Source: Crenobacter oryzisoli
GTDB lineage: Bacteria > Pseudomonadota > Gammaproteobacteria > Burkholderiales > Chromobacteriaceae
NCBI RefSeq assembly: GCF_030385785.1
Contig: NZ_JAUEDK010000006.1
Span: 91,360-155,359 of the forward strand
Direction of reading: 5' to 3'
DNA: 64,000 nucleotides
The translations under genes and the position numbers were made by a program. Shown piece by piece: positions 9,885-18,660 of the stretch; position 1 is the stretch's first letter; each line of letters opens with the position of its first letter. Below the pieces are notes generated by a model. That model had not been told where the DNA came from, did not search any database, and saw nothing but the letters and a program-made list of their open reading frames with translations.

Positions 9885-9996
9885 GAGCCGCTAACAAAAC
9901 CCTCCCGGCGTTGTTGCACTGCCTTGCCGTACTACTTGTACTGTCTACGGCAGCGCGCCTAGCCAGGACCGCTACGCCGGATTTTGTTAGCGGCTC
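9885..9996. mobile_element. 112-bp miniature inverted-repeat element (Correia-like) with TTA target duplication
   Basis: Perfect 15-bp terminal inverted repeats (GAGCCGCTAACAAAA at 9885-9899 and its complement at 9982-9996) are flanked by a 3-bp direct repeat TTA (9882-9884 and 9997-9999). No coding capacity. The interior (for example CCTTGCCGTACTACTTGTAC) resembles, from memory, the core of neisserial Correia repeats. A TNA-type 3-bp target duplication fits mobilisation by an IS5-family transposase. The right-hand TTA is the stop codon (TAA) of the tandem-GNAT gene, so insertion was at that gene's end, upstream of asd. Confidence 0.85.
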
Positions 9997-11091
9997 TTAT
10001 TTGTGGTCTTGATCTAATTCTCGGGAAAACCGTGGCGATAGTCGAGCCATCGCGTGCACGTCTTTCCATTGTCCATTGCGGAAGGCATAGCGCCGATGCG
10101 TGCCTTCCATCTCGAACCCCAGCGAGCGATACAGATGGATCGCCGCCGCGTTGTCGGTATATACGGTCAGCATCAGCCGACCGATATTGGCCCAATTATC
10201 AGCGTAGTCGACCAGTTCGGCCAACAGACGTCGGCCAATGCCGCGCCCCTGCGCCCCCGGCGTCACGGTGATGCCGATATTGCGCACATGCTGACGGGCC
10301 TCGCCATGCGAGTCCGGATGCAGCCCGGCGCAGCCGACCACCACCCCGCCCAGCTCGGCCACCAGCATCAAGCGCCCCTCGGCCGGCTGGCTCAAACGCT
10401 GCTGCCACAGCGGCAGGTTGGCGTACGGCATCTGCGTGGTGCCGCTGACGGTGCCCAGGTCGTCGAACATCGCGGCCAATGCCGCCGCGTCGGCTAGCGT
10501 AGCACGGCGCAGCGTCAGCTCGCCCTGCAGCGGCAACGGCGAGGCCGGCTCGAACGAACTGGCCGGCGCCTTCGGCCATTGCCAGGCCGGGTTAAACCGC
10601 GCCATTGTCAGCGAATCGGGCCAGCCGCCGGCGCGGAACGCATCGCCGTGCATGCGCCGCTCCACCTCGAAACCGAAACGGCGGTACAGCGCCAGCGCCG
10701 CCTCGTTGGCCGAAAACGCGGTCAACTCCAGCCGACCGACGTTCAGCCAGCGGTCACAGTAGTCGACCAACGCCGCCAGCAAGGCGGCACCGATGCCCTG
10801 CCCCTGGTAATCATCCAATAAACCCAGCGCCAAGCTGCGAACATGCCGACGAGCGGGCGATGCCTCCTCGGGCGACAACGACGCATGGCCGACTGCACGA
10901 CCGTCGACCTCGGCAACCAACACCAGGTCGGTCGCCCCGCTGCGCCCCGGCCAATCGGCCCAGCACGACGGTTCGGGATACGGCATCAGCAGCATGCCGG
11001 CGCGCACCGACGGCTGCGCCGCCATCGCCATCAGGTGATGGACATCGTCGGGCCGGGCGCGCCGGATTTTCAGGGTGGAGGGCAATGGCAT
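9997..11091 (-). CDS. Tandem GNAT-family N-acetyltransferase (two domains)
   Basis: 364 aa from the ATG at 11091 (MPLPSTLKIRRARPDD), just downstream of the leuB stop; an upstream GTG/ATG start would overlap leuB by 26 bp. Two GNAT domains in tandem: residues about 6-165 with the acetyl-CoA loop DDYQGQGIGAALL, and about 190-355 with GAQGRGIGRRLL. Both also show the NVGRLELT / NIGRLMLT strand and the YRRFGFE / YRSLGFE C-terminal motif, indicating an internal duplication. The substrate is not predictable. Its stop codon is part of the 3-bp target duplication of the adjacent miniature element. Confidence 0.85.
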   Translation of the reverse strand: MPLPSTLKIRRARPDDVHHLMAMAAQPSVRAGMLLMPYPEPSCWADWPGRSGATDLVLVAEVDGRAVGHASLSPEEASPARRHVRSLALGLLDDYQGQGIGAALLAALVDYCDRWLNVGRLELTAFSANEAALALYRRFGFEVERRMHGDAFRAGGWPDSLTMARFNPAWQWPKAPASSFEPASPLPLQGELTLRRATLADAAALAAMFDDLGTVSGTTQMPYANLPLWQQRLSQPAEGRLMLVAELGGVVVGCAGLHPDSHGEARQHVRNIGITVTPGAQGRGIGRRLLAELVDYADNWANIGRLMLTVYTDNAAAIHLYRSLGFEMEGTHRRYAFRNGQWKDVHAMARLSPRFSRELDQDHK

Positions 11092-11101
11092 TCGGCCAAC
11101 C

Positions 11102-12166
11102 TTACAGTGCGGCGACCACGGCGTCACCCATGCCCGAGCAGCTGACTTTCTCGCAACCTTCCTCGAAGATGTCGCCAGTGCGGTAGCCTTGCTTGAGCAC
11201 GGTTTTCACCGCGTTCTCAATGCGAACAGCCGCCTCTTCCTGACCAAAGGTGTAGCGCAGCATCATCGCAGTGGACAGGATGGTCGCCAGCGGGTTGGCC
11301 AGGTTCTTGCCAGCGATGTCCGGCGCCGAGCCGTGCGACGGCTCGTACAGGCCCTTGTTGTTGGCGTCGAGCGAGGCCGACGGCAGCATGCCGATCGAGC
11401 CAGTCAGCATCGAAGCCTCGTCGGACAGGATGTCGCCGAAGATGTTGCCGGTCACCATCACGTCGAACTGCTTCGGGTTGCGCACCAACTGCATCGCAGC
11501 GTTGTCGACGTACATGTGGGAGAGCTCGACGTCCGGGTATTCCTTCGCCACGTCAATGAAGATTTCCTTCCAGAACTCAGTGGTCTCCAGCACGTTGGCC
11601 TTGTCGACCGAACACAGCTTCTTCTGGCGCTTCTGGGCAATACCAAAAGCCACATGGGCGATGCGGCGGATCTCGCTCTCGCTGTACAGCATGGTGTTGA
11701 AGCCTTCGCGCTCGCCCTTGTCGTTTACACGGATGCCACGCGGTTGGCCAAAGTAGATGTCGCCGGTCAGCTCGCGCACGATCATGATGTCGAGACCCGA
11801 CACCACTTCCGGCTTCAGCGTCGAGGCATTGGCCAGCTCAGGGTAGAGAATGGCCGGGCGCAGGTTGGCGAACAGGTTCAGGTCCTTGCGAATCGCCAAG
11901 AGGCCGCGTTCCGGACGCAGCGGGCGGTCAAGGTTGTCGTACTGCGGGCCGCCGACCGCGCCGAGCAGGACGGCATCCGCTTCGCGCGCCAGCTTCTGCG
12001 TCACTTCCGGGTACGGTTGGCCGTAGGCGTCGTAGCCAGCGCCGCCGATCGGCGCTTCTTCCAGCTCGATCTTCAAGCCGTCGGACTTAAGCACGTCGAG
12101 CACGCGACGTGCCTGGGCGATGATTTCCGGACCGATGCCGTCACCCGGCAGGACTGCGATTTTCAT
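11102..12166 (-). CDS. leuB: 3-isopropylmalate dehydrogenase
   Basis: 354 aa. Oxidative decarboxylation of 3-isopropylmalate to 2-ketoisocaproate, NAD-dependent. The start at 12166 ([15 protein letters not shown]) is fixed by the conserved N-terminus and by an ATGA overlap with the preceding small gene. [20 protein letters not shown] binds substrate, [20 protein letters not shown] carries the catalytic Asp/metal ligands, and [18 protein letters not shown] contributes to NAD specificity. Part of leuC-(lipoprotein)-leuD-(membrane ORF)-leuB. Confidence 0.97.
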   Translation of the reverse strand: MKIAVLPGDGIGPEIIAQARRVLDVLKSDGLKIELEEAPIGGAGYDAYGQPYPEVTQKLAREADAVLLGAVGGPQYDNLDRPLRPERGLLAIRKDLNLFANLRPAILYPELANASTLKPEVVSGLDIMIVRELTGDIYFGQPRGIRVNDKGEREGFNTMLYSESEIRRIAHVAFGIAQKRQKKLCSVDKANVLETTEFWKEIFIDVAKEYPDVELSHMYVDNAAMQLVRNPKQFDVMVTGNIFGDILSDEASMLTGSIGMLPSASLDANNKGLYEPSHGSAPDIAGKNLANPLATILSTAMMLRYTFGQEEAAVRIENAVKTVLKQGYRTGDIFEEGCEKVSCSGMGDAVVAAL

Positions 12167-12480
12167 GATGATTCTCTCTTTGTCTTTGTATTGTGGGACG
12201 TGTCGCGCCGGGTCAGCGTTTCCACCAACACCTTCTCGCAACACTTGAACACGACGTAGGCAGCCATCGCCCCGTAACCCGACAGCAGCAATTCAAACAA
12301 CTGGCGCAGCGCCCCATCCATTGCGGCCTGCCAGCCAACTTCGACCCAAAGGTCGAAATTGAGCTTCAAGAGCAGCGCCAGGTTGACAGTGGCGCTGCCA
12401 AACAGCAGAAAGCTTGCACCCATCAGCCAGAAGGTCCAGAAGGGGCGACGGTACAGCCAGGTCATCCATCCCTGCCTCAT
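12163..12480 (-). CDS. Small two-span membrane protein of unknown function, in the leu operon
   Basis: 105 aa. Two hydrophobic segments are visible (about 12-40, [20 protein letters not shown]; and about 64-82, [18 protein letters not shown]) with a charged C-terminal tail. The start ATG at 12480 is preceded by GGGAGGGGCG, a strong ribosome site, and the stop overlaps the leuB ATG (ATGA). The good ribosome site and the coupling argue that it is translated. No family was recognised. It separates leuD from leuB, which are usually adjacent. Confidence 0.7.
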   Translation of the reverse strand: MRQGWMTWLYRRPFWTFWLMGASFLLFGSATVNLALLLKLNFDLWVEVGWQAAMDGALRQLFELLLSGYGAMAAYVVFKCCEKVLVETLTRRDTSHNTKTKRESS

Positions 12481-12498
12481 CGCCCCTCCCAGTCCCGA

Positions 12499-12523
12499 GC
12501 TAGTGACTAGCCACGGCTAGTCA
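12499..12523. repeat. Nested CTAG palindromes at the leuD stop
   Basis: GCTAGTGACTAGC (12499-12511) is a perfect odd palindrome, and TGACTAGCC/GGCTAGTCA (12504-12523) forms an overlapping 9-bp inverted repeat that includes the leuD stop codon. Three CTAG tetranucleotides, normally rare in proteobacteria, occur within about 20 bp. It could be an mRNA hairpin between leuD and the small membrane gene or a protein site. Confidence 0.5.
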
Positions 12524-13159
12524 GGCAAACAGCCACGGCTGCGTCGCGCGACGCTTCTCCTCAAACGCCTTGATCTCATCGGCGTGCGCCAGCGTCAGGC
12601 CGATCTCGTCCAGGCCGTTGAGCAGGCAGTGCTTGCGGTGCGCGGTGATGTCGAAGCCGAACGACTGACCCGACGGCGTGGTCACCGTCTGCGCGGCCAG
12701 ATCGATGCTGAGCTGGTAGCCTTCGGTCGCCTCGGTCTCGCGGAACAGCTGGTCGACCACCTCGGCCGGCAGCACAATCGGCAGCAGGCCGTTCTTGTAG
12801 CAGTTGTTGAAGAAGATATCGGCGAAGCTCGGTGCGATCACCGCGCGGAAACCCTGGTCTTCCAGCGCCCACGGCGCGTGTTCACGGCTGGAGCCACAAC
12901 CGAAGTTCTCGCGCGCCAGCAGTACCTCCGCACCCTGGAAGCGCGGGAAATTCAGCACGAAGTCCGGATTGATCGGACGCTTGCTGTTGTCCATACCCGG
13001 TTCGCCGTGGTCGAGATAACGCCACTCGTCGAACAGGTTCGGGCCGAAGCCGGAACGCTTGATCGACTTGAGAAACTGCTTCGGAATGATCGCATCGGTG
13101 TCGACATTGGCGCGATCGAGCGGGCACACAAGCCCGTTCAATGTAGTAAATGCTTTCAT
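12521..13159 (-). CDS. leuD: 3-isopropylmalate dehydratase small subunit
   Basis: 212 aa from the ATG at 13159 ([20 protein letters not shown]). With LeuC it isomerises 2- to 3-isopropylmalate. Diagnostic stretches: [16 protein letters not shown], the swivel-domain [14 protein letters not shown], and [13 protein letters not shown]. The upstream in-frame extension ([10 protein letters not shown]) is not family sequence. Confidence 0.97.
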   Translation of the reverse strand: MKAFTTLNGLVCPLDRANVDTDAIIPKQFLKSIKRSGFGPNLFDEWRYLDHGEPGMDNSKRPINPDFVLNFPRFQGAEVLLARENFGCGSSREHAPWALEDQGFRAVIAPSFADIFFNNCYKNGLLPIVLPAEVVDQLFRETEATEGYQLSIDLAAQTVTTPSGQSFGFDITAHRKHCLLNGLDEIGLTLAHADEIKAFEEKRRATQPWLFA

Positions 13160-13193
13160 GGTTCCTATAGGGCGAAGCCCTCTCCCCAATACG

Positions 13194-13481
13194 TTAGTTG
13201 CCTTGCGCTACCGTGCCGTTGACCACCGGGGCCGGCGGGCTCGGGCGCATCGCATCGTCTATTTTGTTGCCCACGCGCTTGGCGGTATCCGATACCGCTT
13301 CGCCGCCGCGCTGCACGGCGCGGCCGACCGCCTCACCACTGCGATGCAGCGCCTGGCCGACGGCCTCACCACCCTGGTTGATGTCCTGGCTCAGGCCCTG
13401 CATGGTGTTGCAGGCGCTCAAGAGCAGGACACCGGCCAGCGGCAGCAGGCGACGCAATACGCGCTTAGAAATGGCGAACAT
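13194..13481 (-). CDS. Small lipoprotein with 11-residue repeats (entericidin-like lipobox)
   Basis: 95 aa from the ATG at 13481 ([18 protein letters not shown]), overlapping the 3' end of leuC by 17 bp. A basic N-region, a hydrophobic core and the lipobox LLSAC give a lipoprotein signal with the lipidated Cys near residue 23. After it come three 11-residue units ([33 protein letters not shown]) predicted to form an amphipathic helix, then a Pro-rich tail. Entericidins share the signal and the small-helix style but are about half this length. Small lipoproteins between leuC and leuD occur in many betaproteobacteria; function unknown. Confidence 0.75.
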   Translation of the reverse strand: MFAISKRVLRRLLPLAGVLLLSACNTMQGLSQDINQGGEAVGQALHRSGEAVGRAVQRGGEAVSDTAKRVGNKIDDAMRPSPPAPVVNGTVAQGN

Positions 13482-14871
13482 CGACGAAATGACCGGCAAT
13501 CGCCGCCGCTGCGGCCATCGCTGGGCTAACCAGGTGGGTGCGACCACCCTGGCCCTGACGGCCCTCGAAGTTACGGTTGGAGGTGGACGCGCAACGCTCG
13601 CCCGGCAGCAAGCGGTCGGCGTTCATCGCCAGGCACATCGAGCAGCCCGGCTCGCGCCATTCGAAACCGGCGGCGACGAAGATCTTGTCGAGGCCTTCGC
13701 GCTCGGCTTCTGCCTTGACGAGGCCCGAGCCCGGCACTACCAGCACTTGCTTGACGCTGGCGGCCTTCTGACGGCCACGCACCACGGCGGCGGCTTCGCG
13801 CAGGTCTTCGATACGGGAGTTGGTACAGGAACCGATGAAGACGATATCGACCGGAATCTGCTCGATCGGGGTGTTGGCTTCCAGGCCCATATAGGCGAGC
13901 GCGCGCTTCATACCCTCGCGCTTGACCGGGTCGGCCTGCGCTTCCGGGTCCGGCACGCGATCGGAGACGCTGACGACCATTTCCGGCGAGGTGCCCCAGG
14001 TCACTTGCGGGGTGATCGCCGCGCCGTCGAGTTCGACCACCTTGTCGAACGCTGCACCGTCGTCGGAATGCAGGGTATTCCAGTAGGCCACTGCAGCGTC
14101 CCACTGCTCGGCCTTCGGCGCGAACGGGCGACCCTTCACGTAGTCGATGGTCTTGTCGTCGACCGCGACCATGCCGGAGCGGGCACCGGCCTCGATCGCC
14201 ATATTGCACAGCGTCATCCGGCCTTCCATCGACAGGCCGCGGATCACTTCGCCACCGAACTCGATCGCGTAGCCGGTGCCGCCGGCGGTGCCGATCTCAC
14301 CGATGATCGCGAGCGCGACGTCCTTGGCGGTGATGCCGTCGGCGAGCTTGCCGTCGACGCGTACCAGCATGTTCTTGGACTTCTTGGCCACCAGGCACTG
14401 GGTCGCCATCACATGCTCGACCTCGGAGGTGCCGATACCGTGCGCCAGCGCGCCGAACGCACCGTGGGTCGAGGTGTGCGAGTCACCGCACACGACGGTC
14501 ATGCCCGGCAGCGTGGCGCCCTGCTCCGGTCCCATCACATGCACGATGCCCTGGCCGTGGTCCTTGAACGGGAAGTAGGCCAGCGCACCGAAGGCCTTGA
14601 TGTTCGCGTCGAGGGTTTCCACCTGCTGGCGCGAGATCGGGTCCTTGATGCCCTCGTCCCAGTGGTCGGTCGGGGTGTTGTGGTCGGCGGTGGACACGAT
14701 GGAGTCCTTGCGCCACAGCGCGCGATTGGCCAGCTTCAGCCCCTCGAAGGCCTGCGGGCTGGTCACTTCGTGTACCAGATGCCGGTCGATATAGAGGAGG
14801 GCTGTGCCGTCTTCCTCTTCGCGGACGACGTGGCTCGACCAGAGCTTGTCGTAAAGGGTTTGCGCTGTCAT
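13465..14871 (-). CDS. leuC: 3-isopropylmalate dehydratase large subunit
   Basis: 468 aa from the ATG at 14871 ([16 protein letters not shown]); the open frame extends 250 bp upstream without family sequence. Aconitase-family 4Fe-4S enzyme; cluster ligands lie in [14 protein letters not shown] and [10 protein letters not shown], and [16 protein letters not shown] is the substrate-side signature. First gene of leuC-leuD-leuB; leuA is not in the window. Confidence 0.97.
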   Translation of the reverse strand: MTAQTLYDKLWSSHVVREEEDGTALLYIDRHLVHEVTSPQAFEGLKLANRALWRKDSIVSTADHNTPTDHWDEGIKDPISRQQVETLDANIKAFGALAYFPFKDHGQGIVHVMGPEQGATLPGMTVVCGDSHTSTHGAFGALAHGIGTSEVEHVMATQCLVAKKSKNMLVRVDGKLADGITAKDVALAIIGEIGTAGGTGYAIEFGGEVIRGLSMEGRMTLCNMAIEAGARSGMVAVDDKTIDYVKGRPFAPKAEQWDAAVAYWNTLHSDDGAAFDKVVELDGAAITPQVTWGTSPEMVVSVSDRVPDPEAQADPVKREGMKRALAYMGLEANTPIEQIPVDIVFIGSCTNSRIEDLREAAAVVRGRQKAASVKQVLVVPGSGLVKAEAEREGLDKIFVAAGFEWREPGCSMCLAMNADRLLPGERCASTSNRNFEGRQGQGGRTHLVSPAMAAAAAIAGHFVDVRHF

Positions 14872-15290
14872 AGGTCTCTTCGTCTTATCGATGGATTGCA
14901 AACATCTTTCGAAACTCATTCTGTCATAGCGTTTTAACAGTCGGCAAGGGCGGTTTGCTGCGCCGCGCCAAGCGTTTCCGACCGCCTGATCTGGCGCCTG
15001 CTCCTGCCTCTTAGACGTTCTGGATAGGGGCGATTCATAGAGGCTTACACTGCCCCGCATCCTTACGGCAACGCTCGACAATGAAGCCAGCTTAGGGCGG
15101 CCCCAATACTGGAACAAGTACAATAGCTATCCTAGTATCAAACACTACCAGTCAACGACTCAAAACGGTCGATGCAAGAATTGGACAGGATGAGGAGGGA
15201 GAAATTGCAGGACTCGCAAAGCACGCACTGCAAGGGGCGCCGTGGGCTTGGCCGCCATAGCGTTCAGCCAAGCCTGGGGGGCGGGACGGC
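14872..15290. other. Intergenic region upstream of leuC (leader and promoter candidates)
   Basis: About 420 bp between hslR and leuC, both read leftwards. A GGCTTGG/CCAAGCC stem (about 15246-15273) just after hslR could help end that transcript. A possible minus-strand promoter is TTGACT (15150-15155) with TAGGAT (15129-15134), but the 15-bp spacing is short. No leader peptide rich in Leu codons and no recognisable T-box or riboswitch was seen. No gene is called here. Confidence 0.4.
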
Positions 15291-15707
15291 TCAGTGGCCG
15301 AAGCCCGACTTGAAGCGCTCGATGTCGCGGCGCGCCTTCTTCGTCGGCTTGCCGTCGCCGTGCGGGAAGCTGGCATGCTCGGCCTTGAGCAAGGCCTGTT
15401 TTTCCTCGCGGGCCAAGCGCACCGCCTCGTCCTCGCTATAGAGCAGCACCGCCTCCTTGGCCGGGCGGCGCTGGATCGCGAGCGCCAGCACCGTCACCTG
15501 GTACTCGAGCTGATTCAGGCGCAGCTCGAGCACGTCGCCCTCACGGACGTTGCGCGAGGCCTTGACCCTATCGCCGTTGACGAGCACGCGGCCCAGTTCG
15601 ATTGCTTCGTTGGCCAGCGCGCGCGTCTTGAAGAAGCGTGCCGCCCACAGCCATTTGTCGAGGCGGACCTTGTCGTCGTCCTGCTCCATTACTGCTTGCT
15701 TTTTCAT
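15291..15707 (-). CDS. hslR: Ribosome-associated heat-shock protein Hsp15 (S4 domain)
   Basis: 138 aa. Binds free 50S subunits carrying a nascent chain and helps recycle them under heat stress. The S4 RNA-binding domain spans about residues 14-75 (VRLDKWLWAARFFKTRALANEAIELGRV...), followed by a basic C-terminal tail. The start at 15707 overlaps the stop of the upstream FAH-family gene as ATGA, so the two are translationally coupled. Confidence 0.92.
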   Translation of the reverse strand: MKKQAVMEQDDDKVRLDKWLWAARFFKTRALANEAIELGRVLVNGDRVKASRNVREGDVLELRLNQLEYQVTVLALAIQRRPAKEAVLLYSEDEAVRLAREEKQALLKAEHASFPHGDGKPTKKARRDIERFKSGFGH

Positions 15708-16357
15708 GCTGCCACCGAGAAGCTGGCGCGCACCAGGCCGTGCAGGTCGAGTTCGAGCCTGTCGCCAGGATGGATCGCCGCGACGCCTTCCGGCGTGCCG
15801 GTGAAGATCAGGTCGCCGGCTGTCAGGCCGTAGATGTGCGACAGGTAGCTGACCAGCTGCGCCACAGGGAACAGCATCAGCGAGGTATTACCGGTCTGGC
15901 GGGTTTCGCCGTTGACGTTGAGGGTGAAGCCGAGCGACTGCGGATCGCGCACCAAGCTCGACGACACAAAATCGGACACGCAGGCCGCACCGCGAAAACC
16001 CTTCGCCTTGGCCCACGGGTGGCCCTTCTGCTTGGCGATGCTTTGCACGTCGCGCGCGGTAAGGTCAAGGCCGATGCCGTACCCGGCGATATGCGCCAGA
16101 GCGCAGTCGGCCGGGATGTTGTCTCCCCCCTCGCCGACCAGCAGCACCAGCTCACACTCATGGTGCACGTCGTGCGAGTAGTCGGGCAGCACGATGGACT
16201 GGCTTTCGTCAATCAACGCCGAGGTCGGCTTCAGGAACACCATCGGCTCGGGCTCGATCGTATTGCCTAGCTCGGCAGCGTGCGCGGCGTAGTTGCGGCC
16301 GATGCAGAACAGGTTTGAAACCGGCAGCGCCTGGCCATCCAGCGTAATTGTTTTCAT
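15704..16357 (-). CDS. Fumarylacetoacetate hydrolase (FAH) family protein
   Basis: 217 aa from the ATG at 16357, with AGGAGA upstream. The fold signature is visible: FCIGRNYAAHAAELGN at the N-terminus, HHECELVLLVG (metal-binding Glu pair), GLDLTARDVQ, and GDLIFTGTPEGVAAI. Members hydrolyse or decarboxylate acylpyruvates; this short form resembles YcgM/FAHD1-type acylpyruvate hydrolases or oxaloacetate decarboxylases. Coupled to hslR by an ATGA overlap. A second family member (nagK-like) is at the far end of the window. Confidence 0.85.
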   Translation of the reverse strand: MKTITLDGQALPVSNLFCIGRNYAAHAAELGNTIEPEPMVFLKPTSALIDESQSIVLPDYSHDVHHECELVLLVGEGGDNIPADCALAHIAGYGIGLDLTARDVQSIAKQKGHPWAKAKGFRGAACVSDFVSSSLVRDPQSLGFTLNVNGETRQTGNTSLMLFPVAQLVSYLSHIYGLTAGDLIFTGTPEGVAAIHPGDRLELDLHGLVRASFSVAA

Positions 16358-16391
16358 CGTGTTGTCTCCTGTGTAGAAGCCCATTGTACGC

Positions 16392-16427
16392 AAAAACGCC
16401 GCCAGGCTCGGCCATGGCGGCGTTTTT
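16392..16427. terminator. Bidirectional rho-independent terminator after selD
   Basis: AAAAACGCCGCC (16392-16403) pairs perfectly with GGCGGCGTTTTT (16416-16427) around a 12-nt loop. The U-tract on the minus strand ends the selD transcript; the FAH/hslR unit starts just downstream. Confidence 0.85.
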
Positions 16428-16444
16428 CTTGGCCGGAATCAACC

Positions 16445-16458
16445 AACTGTCGACAGTT
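16445..16458. promoter_or_regulatory. 14-bp perfect palindrome upstream of the FAH/hslR unit
   Basis: AACTGTCGACAGTT lies about 90 bp upstream of the FAH-family gene and downstream of selD. Its form resembles operators of GntR- or LacI-type regulators. No regulator gene is adjacent, so assignment is open. Confidence 0.3.
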
Positions 16459-16505
16459 TGACCAAATAGCAGAGGTGCCGGCGCTTTTGGCCGGCGTTGA
16501 CCCGC

Positions 16506-17546
16506 TCAGCGCACTTCGACGTGCGGGCCGCCCTGTTCCAGTCGGCCGATCTTGGCAGCGTAGGCAAAACCGGCGTTACGGAAGTGCGCCAGCACTTCGT
16601 CGGCCCCGGCAGGGTCCACCGCCACCAAGAGGCCGCCACTGGTCTGTGGGTCAACCAGGATGCGGCGCTGCCACTCCGCGACATCGGCACCGAACTTCAC
16701 CCCGTCGCCGAAGCTCGCCATATTGCGCTCGATCGCGCCCGGGCCGATGCCCTGCTCGGCCAACGGCAGCGCCTCGGCGAGGATAGGCACGTCCTTCATC
16801 TCGACGATGCCGGTCAGGCCAGCGCCGCGGCACAGCTCCAGCAGGTGGCCGATCAAGCCGAAGCCGGTCACGTCGGTCAGCGCATGCACCCCAGCTAGCG
16901 ACGCAAGTTCCGCCCCAACGGTGTTGAGCTTGGTCGTCGTGGCGATCAGCTCGGCGTAGCCAGCCTCGGACAGCATGTCCTTCTTCATCGCCTGCGCCAG
17001 CACGCCGACGCCGAGGCCCTTGCCGAGGATCAGCACGTCGCCGGCCTTCGCCTCGCTGTTGCGCTTCAACTCTTTAGGATGCACTACACCGAGTGCGACC
17101 AAGCCGTAGATCGGCTCCGGCGAGTCGATAGAGTGGCCGCCAGCAAGCGGGATGCCGGCCGCGTGGCAGACCGATTCGCCGCCGTCGAGAATAGCCTTGA
17201 TTGTCTCGACCGGCAGCACGTTGACCGGCATGCCGACGATGGCCAGCGCCATGATCGGCTTCGCCCCCATCGCGTAGATATCGGACAGCGCGTTGGTCGC
17301 GGCGATGCGGCCGAAGTCGTACGCATCGTCGACGATGGGCATGAAGAAGTCGGTGGTGGCGACGATAGCCTGGCTCTCGTTGAGCTGGTACACCGCTGCG
17401 TCGTCGCAGGTCTCCGCGCCGACCAACAGATTAGGGAAAGCCACCTTCTCCTTGGCGCCGGACAGGATCGACTCCAGCACCGACGGCGCGATTTTGCAGC
17501 CACAACCACCACCGTGAGACAATTGCGTCAATTTGATTTCAGCCAT
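16506..17546 (-). CDS. selD: Selenide, water dikinase (Cys form)
   Basis: 346 aa. Makes selenophosphate from selenide and ATP for selenouridine and/or selenocysteine. The active-site loop HGGGCGCK contains C15 and K18, so the nucleophile is Cys, not Sec. Other family stretches: VVATTDFFMPIVDD, SDIYAMGAKPIMALAIVGMP, LAGGHSID, TDVTGFGLIGHL. It is divergent from mnmH with only 20 bp between start codons, so the promoters must lie inside or across each other's 5' ends. No selA/selB is visible here, so tRNA selenation is the supported role. Confidence 0.96.
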   Translation of the reverse strand: MAEIKLTQLSHGGGCGCKIAPSVLESILSGAKEKVAFPNLLVGAETCDDAAVYQLNESQAIVATTDFFMPIVDDAYDFGRIAATNALSDIYAMGAKPIMALAIVGMPVNVLPVETIKAILDGGESVCHAAGIPLAGGHSIDSPEPIYGLVALGVVHPKELKRNSEAKAGDVLILGKGLGVGVLAQAMKKDMLSEAGYAELIATTTKLNTVGAELASLAGVHALTDVTGFGLIGHLLELCRGAGLTGIVEMKDVPILAEALPLAEQGIGPGAIERNMASFGDGVKFGADVAEWQRRILVDPQTSGGLLVAVDPAGADEVLAHFRNAGFAYAAKIGRLEQGGPHVEVR

Positions 17547-17566
17547 GGCTTACCCCATTTTCCAAC

Positions 17567-18607
17567 ATGCTATTCAAGGTCGCGAACGTAGCACAGCGTA
17601 CCCAGTTTGACGAGATCATCGACGTGCGCACGCCGTCGGAATTCGCCGAGGACCATCTGCCCGGCGCGATCAACTGCCCGGTACTCGACGACGAAGAGCG
17701 CGCGCGCGTCGGCACACTGTACAAACAAGTGTCCCCGTTCGAGGCGCGCAAGGTCGGTGCTGCATTGGTGGCGAGAAACATCGCCCGCCATATCGAGGAG
17801 CGCTTTCATGATCGACCGAAAGACTGGCGGCCGCTGATCTATTGCTGGCGCGGCGGCCAGCGCAGCGGCGCTGCCACGATCATCCTCACGCAGATCGGCT
17901 GGAAGGCATCCCAGCTTGAAGGCGGTTACAAGGCCTACCGCCACGAAGTGATCGAGAAGCTGGCGAAACTACCGACGGCACTCGACTTGCGCATGGTGTG
18001 CGGACCGACCGGGTCGGGCAAGAGCCGGCTGCTCGCCGCGCTCTCGCGTACCGGCCACCAGGTGCTCGACCTCGAAGCCCTGGCTCGCCACCGCGGCTCG
18101 GTGCTCGGCAAACTGCCGGACGAACCGCAGCCGGCGCAGAAGGGCTTCGACTCGCAACTGCTCACAGCGATCGAGGCGCTCGACCCTGCACGACCGGTGT
18201 TCGTCGAGTCCGAGAGCAAGCGCATCGGCTTCGTGTCGTTGCCGGACGCGCTGTTCGCGCGCATGCACGCCAGCCCCTGCCTGATGGTCGATGTGCCGAT
18301 GGCCGAGCGGGTGCGCTTTCTGTGCGAGGACTACGATTTCTACCTGCAGGACCCCGAAAGCCTGGTGCGCCAGCTCGGCTTTCTGAAAGGCGTGTACGCC
18401 AATCGCGACCTCGAGGCCTGGTACGCGATGGCGCGCGAGGGCCACTTCGCCCAGCTCGTCGAGGAACTGCTGGTGCGCCATTACGACCCGCTGTACTTCC
18501 GCTCAATGAACCAGCACTACCCGCAACTGGCCGATGCGCCGCGCCTGACGCTGGCGAGTCTTGCGCCCGACGCACTGGATGCCGCCGCTGCGGACCTGCC
18601 GCTGTAA
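17567..18607 (+). CDS. mnmH: tRNA 2-selenouridine synthase (MnmH/SelU)
   Basis: 346 aa. Replaces sulfur by selenium at wobble 2-thiouridine using selenophosphate, via a geranylated intermediate. N-terminal rhodanese domain with catalytic C93 in LIYCWRGGQRSG; then a P-loop GPTGSGKS (146-153) and the C-terminal domain with VFVESESKRIG. The start is close to the selD start; a slightly upstream alternative cannot be excluded, but the IDVRTPSEFAEDHLPGAIN rhodanese entry is complete. Followed 53 bp later by mnmC. Confidence 0.95.
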   Translation: MLFKVANVAQRTQFDEIIDVRTPSEFAEDHLPGAINCPVLDDEERARVGTLYKQVSPFEARKVGAALVARNIARHIEERFHDRPKDWRPLIYCWRGGQRSGAATIILTQIGWKASQLEGGYKAYRHEVIEKLAKLPTALDLRMVCGPTGSGKSRLLAALSRTGHQVLDLEALARHRGSVLGKLPDEPQPAQKGFDSQLLTAIEALDPARPVFVESESKRIGFVSLPDALFARMHASPCLMVDVPMAERVRFLCEDYDFYLQDPESLVRQLGFLKGVYANRDLEAWYAMAREGHFAQLVEELLVRHYDPLYFRSMNQHYPQLADAPRLTLASLAPDALDAAAADLPL

Positions 18608-18660
18608 CCCTGCCCGATCCGGCTCCGGCCGGATTGGGCCAACCTTTGTTTCCAAATTCA

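Noticed and set aside
14872..15290. Leucine attenuator or T-box upstream of leuC
   Set aside because: No Leu-codon-rich leader peptide and no terminator/antiterminator pair could be identified.
15152..15376. 74-codon minus-strand frame with several Cys residues upstream of leuC
   Set aside because: Overlaps hslR out of frame and is Ser/Ala/Arg-rich; no homology recognised.
17998..18660. Upstream extension of mnmC in the mnmH reading region
   Set aside because: It translates mnmH in another frame; MnmC family proteins begin at MSHHAELDWSEG.
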